A stretch of DNA of 64,000 bases from the NCBI GenBank assembly GCA_026770025.1, contig JAMXDE010000019.1, positions 620,001-684,000 of the forward strand, read 5' to 3'. Both the position numbers and the translations under genes were made by a program. A model generated the notes under the pieces. That model was given only the letters and a program-made list of their open reading frames with translations, was not told the DNA's origin and made no database searches. Below are positions 22,601 through 30,136 of this stretch, piece by piece. This DNA comes from Craspedostauros australis. Taxonomy: Eukaryota > Bacillariophyta > Bacillariophyceae > Mastogloiales > Achnanthaceae. How positions within the stretch are numbered: the first letter of the stretch is position 1; every line of letters starts with the position of its first letter.

Positions 22601-25303
22601 TAGGTCAGGCGCTCCATGCCGACGAATGAAGTCGAGCAAGGAGTCCGCGACCTGCCGCTCGGACGCCATCGGGAATCCCGATGTGTACCGAGAGTCGAGC
22701 GCAACGAACACCTGGATCATGGTGCAACCACCATGGCCAGGGACACCGTCATCATGAGCGGGCGTATCAGAGAAGAAAGTGTCCATCGCGACCGTCTCGT
22801 GTAGACGATCGACGTTGGCCGCCGGGAAACGAGTGCGAAAATGCTTGCGCATCGCGAATCGTTCCGAAGTGCGGTACCACTGGGAAGTGCAACCGAGAGT
22901 GTCCTTGATCCGACGAGCAGGGATCCAGCCGAAGTGTGGACGCAGTGCCTCATAGTCGATGGGCGAGTTGCGAACACGAACGGAACCGGAATTGCCAGCG
23001 GACCCGGAATGCGGTACTGTCCCGCGGGCCTCATCCGTCGATGCCGCATATACATGCAGGCGATCGAGGTCGGCGAGCGCGGAACCATCATCATCATCGT
23101 CCGCGATAGCGCGGACATCATCAAGACCGAACTCCTGATCGAGGACGGAAGGGTCCCAGACGTCATCGGACGTGAAGTCCACATGAGGGTACTGATCCAT
23201 CTCAGCAGGGGTCGGTGGGCGCATGTCCATGTAGGACAGGCCAGCACGGATAGACAGCGGGATGACGTGCCCCTCAGGCGTGACGACAGTTTGTCGACCG
23301 CCAGGGAGTCCACGTGGGCGTTCATTCACATCCATACCAAACGCTGAGAGTTGGTTGGTAGAATGGATGGACTTGCCCTTCCCGTATAGAGCGTACTGGT
23401 GGAACTTGGCGATGATCGGGCCACTGCTCGTATGAAGCAGGGCCGCGACCGTACCAATATCCAGACTTGCAATGGTGGAATCACCAATGCCACTCACGTC
23501 TGCCGTGGTACCTGTCTTGCATAGAACCAGAACGTCGTCGCCAGCGAGACCGCCATTGGCGCCACTGTCGACGAGTGCACCCGTCTTTGCCGCCACCGAG
23601 GTCTCGAAGTTGTATCGGACCACGGTAGAGTTGACACGTCTCCACGCCCCGCCCTCAGAATCGACGAAGTCAGAAGTCGATTGACTGGACTGACGCGCCT
23701 GGGCGAGCATGCGGTTGATGGCGGATCCCGGGGACCCGCCCTTGGGTTCCGCAGTGCCCCCGGAACCTGACGGCGTGGAGGACCCTGGTACCGTGTCTGA
23801 CGAAGAGTTCCCAGAGGACTTGGCTTTATTGGCAGCACGTGAAGTGTCTCCCTTGCCAGCACCACGGGATGAGTTGTTGTGCATGTAGTCCTTCTTCTGG
23901 GCCCAAGACATCGTTGCCCACTCCTCATTCGGAATGCGGGTACGCTCGTCGTTGGTGTAAGTCTTGCCATTGCCTTTGGCAGGAGACTTGCCCGAAGAAC
24001 CACCCTTTCCCTTGCCGGTCGTAGCGTTGTTGACATTACGCTTCTGAACCTGACGAGGATGAGAGGAATCGAGGCGCTGAGCATGGATCCGAACCGAATT
24101 GAGATGGTGATCGAATCCAGCCGCCTTGATCTCGAAACCGGAGGGCATGGCCGCGAGCATCTCGTCACGGACGTAGGATGTGCTCGTGAGAGCATTGAGG
24201 AGATCCTTGTCCGGAGCAATCGAGTTATGCAGCCACGTCTTCTTCGTGTTGTCCGGCAGAGCGTCATCTTCCATATCTTCGATATCAGAGATGATTCCCT
24301 GCCAGGTGTCCACGAAGTTCTCACGGTTCTTCTTCCAGCTGTTATCCAAGGTGAAGGAGGCAATGCGAGCACGAAGTGCCATTGCCGCGCTCTCACCGTT
24401 GACACCATTGGTGTAAGTCTCGATGAGACTCTGATAGACAGCTCGACCGTCCTTGCTTGCTTGGTGCTTGCGAAGGAGCTGGTCGCCACGCGAAGTCTTG
24501 ATATGGAGGCTCAGAACAGAGTAGAGGTACCTGTTCTGCATGTTGTAGAACAACATGTCCGATGGACCCGGCTCCCACGAAGGATCAATGTGATACTCAA
24601 GTCCATGAGTATACGCGATCGCTTCGAATTGGCGCCGGAACGAAAGGAAACGCTTGTCGTCCTTCAGGGTGGGGAATGCGAGGGCCTCACGCTTGACACC
24701 ACGGCTGAACTCCTTGGTGAACGACTCTGGGAGAGCGCTCGACGGAGCGAATGCAACACTTGGCACAGGGGCACCAGCGATTGGAGTTTCCGCGGGTGCA
24801 ACGTGTGCCGAAGGTTCGGTCACCGGAGTAGCAAATCTGGTCCGATCAGGAGGGGACACAGATTCGATGTCCTCATCGTCATCCACAGTACGGCGAGTGC
24901 GAGAACTGGGAGGAACAATGCCGACACCTCCTCGGGGTCGGTAGCTGGCCGGGGTCCGGGGACCCGCGGCCCCGATGACGGATGGGTGCGAGATGTCGTA
25001 CATGTCGACACTCATCCATTCATCGGGAGTCAATCGTGGTTGGAGATTGATCCAGCGTACCAAAGCGAGGATCTTGTTGACAACAAGCACATTCATGGGA
25101 CGGAATGTGTTGTCGTCGTCGTCGGTCACCTCGATTGCCAAGAGGGCAGGCTTATCGAGATGAATTAGATCCATTGCGTTGGCGATGCCGGCCTCGTTGA
25201 GAGCGCGACGTTGCCAAGAATGGGCCTGAATGCCAATGACAGACAAGACGTGGTTGAGTATGGTGTACTCGTTGATGTCGGTGACGTTGGGGTTGGTAGC
25301 CAT
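19658..25303 (-). CDS. Copia A Gag-Pol polyprotein (minus copy)
   Basis: Intact 1881-codon frame, the same by eye as the plus-strand copy at 11238-16883. Protease (VDSGANGG), the integrase Asp-Asp-Glu blocks, the chromodomain-like segment, the RT YVDD box and RNase H are all present. The start is the same ATG context (CTACCATGG on the minus strand). The long frames on the opposite strand mirror those seen in the plus copy and are codon-bias shadows. The two polyprotein genes point towards each other, so read-through transcripts would be complementary. Confidence 0.95.
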   Translation of the reverse strand: MATNPNVTDINEYTILNHVLSVIGIQAHSWQRRALNEAGIANAMDLIHLDKPALLAIEVTDDDDNTFRPMNVLVVNKILALVRWINLQPRLTPDEWMSVDMYDISHPSVIGAAGPRTPASYRPRGGVGIVPPSSRTRRTVDDDEDIESVSPPDRTRFATPVTEPSAHVAPAETPIAGAPVPSVAFAPSSALPESFTKEFSRGVKREALAFPTLKDDKRFLSFRRQFEAIAYTHGLEYHIDPSWEPGPSDMLFYNMQNRYLYSVLSLHIKTSRGDQLLRKHQASKDGRAVYQSLIETYTNGVNGESAAMALRARIASFTLDNSWKKNRENFVDTWQGIISDIEDMEDDALPDNTKKTWLHNSIAPDKDLLNALTSTSYVRDEMLAAMPSGFEIKAAGFDHHLNSVRIHAQRLDSSHPRQVQKRNVNNATTGKGKGGSSGKSPAKGNGKTYTNDERTRIPNEEWATMSWAQKKDYMHNNSSRGAGKGDTSRAANKAKSSGNSSSDTVPGSSTPSGSGGTAEPKGGSPGSAINRMLAQARQSSQSTSDFVDSEGGAWRRVNSTVVRYNFETSVAAKTGALVDSGANGGLAGDDVLVLCKTGTTADVSGIGDSTIASLDIGTVAALLHTSSGPIIAKFHQYALYGKGKSIHSTNQLSAFGMDVNERPRGLPGGRQTVVTPEGHVIPLSIRAGLSYMDMRPPTPAEMDQYPHVDFTSDDVWDPSVLDQEFGLDDVRAIADDDDDGSALADLDRLHVYAASTDEARGTVPHSGSAGNSGSVRVRNSPIDYEALRPHFGWIPARRIKDTLGCTSQWYRTSERFAMRKHFRTRFPAANVDRLHETVAMDTFFSDTPAHDDGVPGHGGCTMIQVFVALDSRYTSGFPMASERQVADSLLDFIRRHGAPDLLMSDNAKSEVGFKVQDILRQYAIKDHQSEPEHQHQNGAERRIQDIKRTVNGVMDRTGTPSRFWLICTLYVIDLFNHIAQRTCGNVTPSQAAFGQRPDVSKYLAYYWWQPVYYRVERPGFPSESKERRGRWAGPCLHKGDDLTFWVLDDATQQLLPRSAIRAADDASTRNLRADYPFPLVGEDANSATTVSDSDDGDYTDNTIPSDVEPIVHALSDAVLFSHQETESSTSGKDVVSVPKFTPEELLGKTILFHHNGQNVRAEVIQKINDSDAENHQRIKMLLSLNDGELHELISYVELSDVFERQTTDGAADNPQAENQWSFQDIVDHEGPLSQTSPSYKGSKYNVTVLWDDGSKTSEPLSVIAKDDPVSCAIYARKHDLLGVPGWKRFRQIGIRQTSIARAIATNKANRSNTPVFQFGVQVPRNHKEAMMLDAKNGNTLWADAERKEMDQLTSYETFKTLGYHAKVPDGFQKIRLQWVYAVKHDLRHKARCVAGGHLTAPCKDTAYAGVVSLRSLRLALLAGEMNGLQTMVGDIGNAYLEAYTKERICFVAGDEFGDKAGHTMQIVKALYGLRTSGARFHEALADTLRDLQFFQCRSDPDVWMRDGGDHWEYVCVYVDDLMATMKDPQAFFDTLTSVYGYKLKGVGPVKYHLGADFGRDSDGTMKMSPQSYIKRMLGNYERMFGCAPTKASCPLDHSDSPELDTSPELSEIDKRKFMSLIGALQWCITLGRFDISVAVMTLARFRAAPRKGHLERAQRVYGYLRKHPDAAIRFRTGVPDHEKSFVVPKHDWLYSVYGKTQEETDPDVPTPKGAIVRTTTFVDANLLHCKVTGRSATGVLHLVNQTPIEWFSKRQATVETATYGSEFVAARQATEQIISLRLALREMGIPIDGPSWMFGDNQSVITSSTVPMSMLSKRHNALAYHRVRSAVAAGVLYFVKIHGSQNVADIMTKFLPWASFWPLVKPLLFWKGSSVPQGHGT

Positions 25304-25780
25304 GGTAGGAAAGCGTTCGGTGATGGGTGATGGTTGATGTGATGTGATGTGATGTAGATTGTTTGTTTTGTGTTGTGTTTTGTTGTAGTTGGCGGAGTAT
25401 TTGTTTGTTTTGTTATTTCTGGTTTCTCGCGTAGATCGCCGTGGGCGATGTTGTGGTACGATTCAAGAAATAGAGCAGGAAAGCACACTTGATCAATCGT
25501 CTGTGACGAGATGTTTCGATTCAAGAGAGGATTGGCGTGTGAAGCAGTTTGGAAAGAGAGAGTGTACACACTTGGACTGTGATGTCTGGAGTGTGGTAAG
25601 CGCGCGAGGGCCGAAGCCGAGTGGAGCTGAACGGTGGAGTCCGAACAGAAGAGTGTGTCTGCACAGAGAACTGGGCAGAGAGTGTCACGTCGTCACGTGG
25701 GGTAGCTGAGGATGCTTGAAGCAGAGGAAGTGGGTATTCACTCGATCAACACAGGTGTGGAGCGAGTGCGACTGTTAATC

Positions 25781-26403
25781 TGATAGAACGATATTGAAAA
25801 CGAGGGTAACTTACTGTACGCCGAAGGGTGATCAATCCGTGGTAGTGCAGTAGGTTGGTGAGTTTGTGTGTGAGTGTGTGTCTTAGTCTTTAAAAGCTGT
25901 AACGAATCCAAATGAGACTTTCAAAAGGATTGTGAGCAGTTGATGAGCAGCATCCATTGTAGTTGGATCTGCATCATCTCTATTAGTAGTAACATAGTGG
26001 AGCGTTGAGTCTCCCACGTGCAATCATTGCGGTGCCAATGTTGCCATTCGAGAGAGGAGACATCAATTTCGTGATGGTCGGAGAGAGAGTTTGTTGTTCA
26101 CTCTCTTCCGATCGATTTGGGGGAATGATGTTCATTCAACGGTCTGGTACGTTTGTCCATCCAGGACAGGTCATGTCACGCCCATAAGTGGCGTGGGATG
26201 TCATGATCGCCCAAACCCAAATTCAGCGGACACACGACATCGTCATAAGTAGAGCACGATTCGTGGGGAGAGACCCCGTGGGACCCCATCCCACCGACAT
26301 CGAGTCACGCTTCAATCCCGCTCAAACATTCTGAGCAGTCGGGCATTTGATTAACTAGACTAAATCTTAACACGACTAATGGGAATACTAGTTTGAGCTA
26401 ATA
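25781..26403 (-). repeat. 5' LTR of Copia A (minus copy)
   Basis: 623 bp. C at 26235 corresponds to G at LTR position 169, as in the 5' LTR of the plus copy. The primer-site bases lie next to it at 25768-25780. Followed by TACGA. Confidence 0.95.
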
Positions 26404-26408
26404 TACGA

Positions 26409-28136
26409 CCAGGAAAGAAGAAGCCAAACAAGGACTTATTCGCTACAGTATTCCAATACGGTGTAGAAGTGCCATGCAACATGCGACACACACTCCAACG
26501 TGACAAAGCCAATGGCAACACATTGTGGAAGCACGCAGCAAAGAAAGAGATCGACGCTCTGATCAACCTCAATTGCTTTGAATTCCATCCATCCACTCAC
26601 CGATCTTTATCGTACTACCAGAGCACCAAGCTCTGGCTCATCTTCGTTGTGAAACAGGATCTGTGGCGCAAGGGGCGGCTGGTAGCCGGTGGTCACCTCA
26701 TTGAACTCGCTGACAATATCAGAGTATACTCATCCACGATCAATTCAACCAGTGCACGGATACTCAATGTCATCGCGGACGCAAACAAGCTGAAGCAACT
26801 CTGCGGCGACATGGGGAATGCAGTTGTCAATGCCTACACCAACGAGAAGATGTACGCAAGGGCAGGAAAAGAGTTCGATCACAGAGAGGGCCAGACAATT
26901 GTACTCAGGCAGGCGTTGTATGGACTCCGATCGAGCACGCAAAGATTCCATGCTCACTTCACAAATACACTCTCATCCATGGGGTTCTTTCCATCATGGC
27001 ATGACCAGGACGTGTGGATCAAGTGGAGGGACGACACTGGGTATGACTACATATGCATGCCTGTCGATGACTTCAAGATCGTGGCAAAAGAACCAGACCA
27101 ATACATTAAGGTCATCCAGCAAGTCTACACCATCAAAGACATTGGACCACCCAAATACTATCTGGGCAACGACGATTCCAGGAATGTAAAAGACAAATGG
27201 AGAGTTGGATGTGACAAATACATCGCAAACGTGATGGATAAAGTCAAGAAGCAGCATGCAACACTCCATGACCAGCATGTGTCCATGTGGAACAAGGACC
27301 ATCCAGAAATGGATGACTCCGAACTACTCACACCAAATGAACACCAACAGTTCCAGCAGCTCATCGGCATGCTGAACTGGGTCGTTCAACTTGGACGTTT
27401 CAACGTCGCCTTTGCAACTTCTTCACTCTCTCAATTCACTGCATCACCTCGGAAAGGCCATCTAGCAAGAGCACTCAAGGTATGGGGCTATCTCAAGAGT
27501 ATGTCCACACTCAGAACACAAATCAACTCCAGACCCATGATATTCGACAACTTCAACTCGATACCGTCCAACCTAGAATTGGTGGTGCAAATGAAGGAAG
27601 AATACCCTGAGGCACAGGAGGACGTCGACGACCGGTCACCAAAGACAATCTATCCGGAGCTGCCAATGTATGCATTCATCAATGCTGACCATGTGCACAA
27701 TCTTGTCACGTGCCAATCTAACACCGGGATCATCCTTTTCCTTGGCAGGATGCCTGTGTACTTCTCGAGCAAGCGGCAGACATCAGTCACAACGTCTACA
27801 TACGGAGCAGAATTCAACGTAATGGGATCAGTGACAGAAGAAATCATTGCACTCTGATACGCACTCCGATCGCTGGGAGTCCGTGTCCAATCACCCACAG
27901 TCACATTCTGCGACAACAATGTGGTGATCTCGAAAGCAACAATCGCAGACAGCATATTGCAAAAGAAGCATGTGGCAATATCATTTCACTGAGTCTGTGA
28001 GGCTGTGGGAGCTGGAACTCTGGTTCCAGTCCATGTCCCATCGGCTCAGAACTTCGCTGACATGCTCACCAAGGCATTGGTGAGGCCAAAACTAACACTT
28101 CTTGCCACAACCCTGTTCTACGGGGGTCCACTTTGA
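26409..28136 (+). pseudogene. RT and RNase H of the old Copia element
   Basis: Open from 26409 to 27854 and closely parallel to Copia A (for example VFQYGVEVP against VFQFGVQVP, and CGDMGNAVVNAYT against VGDIGNAYLEAYT). The RT box reads MPVDD where YVDD is expected, so the Tyr is lost. RNase H follows (AFINADHVHN, SSKRQTSVTTSTYGAEF). A TGA at 27855-27857 stands where Copia A has Arg in SLRLALR, and another at 27990-27992 stands where it has Arg in AYHRVRS. After them come FCDNNVV and NFADMLTKAL, and the frame ends at 28136, 12 bp before the 3' LTR. The enzyme is certainly inactive. Confidence 0.88.
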
Positions 28137-28148
28137 GATCAAGGGGCG

Positions 28149-28311
28149 TGACAGCTTTCTCTATCCCGTTTACCTCTCTACTAATCATATTCGTCAAAAT
28201 ACTGGTTGGGGGATTGTCTTCGGACAACTCACAATAAAAGAACAAGAGCTCCAATCAGGGCACACAACAACGGGCAAATACGTCTTCAGTAGATACTTGT
28301 GCACTTTGACA
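28149..28311 (+). repeat. 3' LTR of the old Copia element
   Basis: Partner of 2391-2552, beginning TGACAGCTTTC and ending TTTGACA. It is followed by GCAGG, the same five bases that precede the 5' LTR. Confidence 0.88.
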
Positions 28312-28430
28312 GCAGGGATCACAATGGTGACAAGGCAACAGGTGATGGCGACGGCGATGGAAGGGATGGCGATCATCTTGAAAGCCCTGCGATTTGGAGA
28401 CATCACAGGCACCACAATGTTGCTGGTTGA

Positions 28431-29560
28431 CGCTTCCCTATTGAAGGGCAAGTGGCTGACTCACTGTACAAGCCCAAGAGCTCGATGGTCTGCAAACATA
28501 CTTGGTGTTCCCAACACCCACGAGATTCAATACAAGGATGAGAAAGCTTGGTTAATTGAAGCTTCGAATGTCACCGATGCCAAATTTGGTGGAGGAAGAG
28601 GCTTGGGAGTGCTCCGTTGTGAACGAACTTGGCACGACAGTGAAGGAAGACCACAAGTAGTCACGCCAACCAGTACCAGTGGATGCAAAACAGGCAAAGA
28701 TGAGGCGTAAAGCCCAGAAGAATGTGAAACAGGGTGAAGCGAATGTATTCAAAACAGCCCTTTGCAACAACCTCATGGAAACTGCTGGTCACGACGCAAT
28801 GTGGAAGGATACAACTGCTGCTATGGATCTTCCTCCTGTTACAACACCGGGTTGCGCCGCAAAGAAGACTCGATTGTTTGAACCTATCCCTGACTATTTG
28901 TTGGCAGAGCTGAACAAAATCTGCGTACTTGCTTGCCATGACTCGAGGAACAGAATGTCGGAGTACGACGCACACCGACAACTGATGGCGATGGAACGGG
29001 TGAAAACAGACTGGTACGCTCAACTACAAGTATCACCACTGAGAGTAAAGCATACCTCATCACGGACTATCTCAAGTAAAAATCAAGAAAAGAAGTCAAA
29101 AACCGCTGAAACGATGGAGTGCACAATGGTAAGTATGACTGCAAGCGCCAGTGCGCAACCAACGTTGCATGATTCTGGTTGTGACGAAGATGAATTTGGA
29201 CGGTGAAGAGCCAAGGAAGACGAAATGTTGCAGTAAATCCATGATGATTTGCATCCACATGCGGCAAAACAAGCAGTCGAAAGTGCGGAAACATTGAAGG
29301 AAAATGAGACGTGGGAAATTGTGAATCGTGTCAGAACCAGATAGCAAGCGAAAAATAATTCAAAATGGGAACAGGTGTGACATCATCAGCGAGTTTTGGC
29401 GATACCCAGCGAAGTCTAAGGAAGGTCTACAACGGCCGAAGACCAAAACTATTGCAAGGTCTATAACTTTTGATCCACAACTCTCCCGATGTTTAAATCA
29501 AATGTCCCTCGACAAAATTTTACGTAGATTCCGAATATGTACTTATTTTGTTAAAGTTTA
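28431..29560 (+). other. Coding-like remnants inside the outer unit, family not recognised
   Basis: Three plus-strand stretches look protein-like but carry no domain I know. They are the frame up to 28710 (with LLVDASLLKGKWLTHC), the frame 28679-29206 (Lys/Ala/Met-rich, with PIPDYLLAELNKICVLACHD), and a short frame near 29235-29342 (with ETLKENETWEIVNRV). The last one faintly resembles the beginning of a Copia RT. They may be remains of the outer unit's own protein or of still older insertions. Confidence 0.3.
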
Positions 29561-29605
29561 AGTCACGATCAGGCACGACTGCACCTTCGTTCACTCGAGT
29601 GGGTC
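29561..29605 (-). repeat. Right terminal inverted repeat of the outer unit
   Basis: Inverted copy of 1441-1485 ending AGTGGGTC, followed by TTAT at 29606-29609. The central 20 bp, covering the GCACCTTCGTTCACTC core, is the best conserved part. Confidence 0.6.
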
Positions 29606-30136
29606 TTATGGTCAAACGAGTCAAACGAGTCAAACGACACACGTTTCAATGCATTTGCCGGGTGTCCCTGCACCAACAAAGGGAGCGTGAGCGTTCCCAA
29701 GATCGCACCCCAAGGTCGCACCCCAAGGTCGCACCCCAAGGTCGCACCCGAAGACCAAATCGAAGGAAGCGGTGGCACAAACGCAAAACGACCTGCCAAC
29801 AGGGCACAGATAAGGGTCGGGGCGCGTCAATCGCGCGCCAACACGGCACTTCTCCATCGTCACCATCATCGTGAGCACAATCAGCGACATCGACACAGTG
29901 GATAGCACCATTTGAGTCATGGACACTTTCATCTCATTTATTCCATCTTTCCTTTCGGGCAGTTGCATCAAAGCACGTGCCCACAGCTATAACCGGACTG
30001 AAACCAACACTGATACCTTCCCCCACCTCCTTGCCACCGCCATCATCGCTATCGCCATCATCGCTATCGCCATCACCATCGCTACCCACGCCATCACATA
30101 TCCGTTGTGAAAACATCGACCCAAACCAACTCAACC
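29606..30136 (+). other. Upstream region of the MORN gene, with small tandem repeats
   Basis: Holds three copies of GTCAAACGA at about 29610-29636 and four copies of a 13-bp unit (AGGTCGCACCCCA) at about 29700-29755. From about 30030 a CATCGCTATCGC-type simple repeat runs up to the MORN start codon. No promoter element could be identified with confidence. Confidence 0.5.

Larger units (their letters stand above)
19002..26403 (-). mobile_element. Copia A, minus-strand copy
   Basis: A second 7402-bp Copia A in reverse orientation, with target duplication TACGA at 18997-19001 and 26404-26408. Its 1881-codon frame translates to the same protein as the plus copy, and the LTRs have the same length and the same single 5'/3' difference. 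The different target duplication shows a separate insertion event, into the start of the RT region of the old Copia. The two copies stand tail to tail, 1462 bp apart. Confidence 0.95.
2391..28311 (+). mobile_element. Old Ty1/copia element carrying three nested insertions
   Basis: Bounded by short LTRs (162 and 163 bp) that begin TGA and end CA, flanked by GCAGG at 2386-2390 and 28312-28316. Its own sequence is 2391-3873, 9136-10137, 17545-19001 and 26409-28311. The rest is one Gypsy and two Copia A insertions. Read through the inserts, the order is gag, protease, integrase, RT, RNase H, which is the Copia order. The LTRs differ at about two dozen positions and the coding frames carry frameshifts and stops, so this is an old, dead copy. 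Its RT aligns well by eye with that of the Copia A elements, so the two belong to related lineages. Confidence 0.9.
1441..29605. mobile_element. Degenerate unit with terminal inverted repeats, split by nested retrotransposons
   Basis: The sequence at 1441-1485 is repeated in reverse complement at 29561-29605 with 4 mismatches in 45 bp. Both ends are flanked by TTAT (1437-1440 and 29606-29609), which looks like a 4-bp target duplication. Without the 25.9-kb Copia nest (2391-28311 plus one copy of its duplication) the unit would be about 2.2 kb. It holds a Gly/Asp-rich frame and some coding-like remnants but no transposase I recognise. A DNA transposon or its non-autonomous relative is the simplest reading. 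Two unrelated copies of a dispersed 45-bp repeat would be the alternative. Confidence 0.5.
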
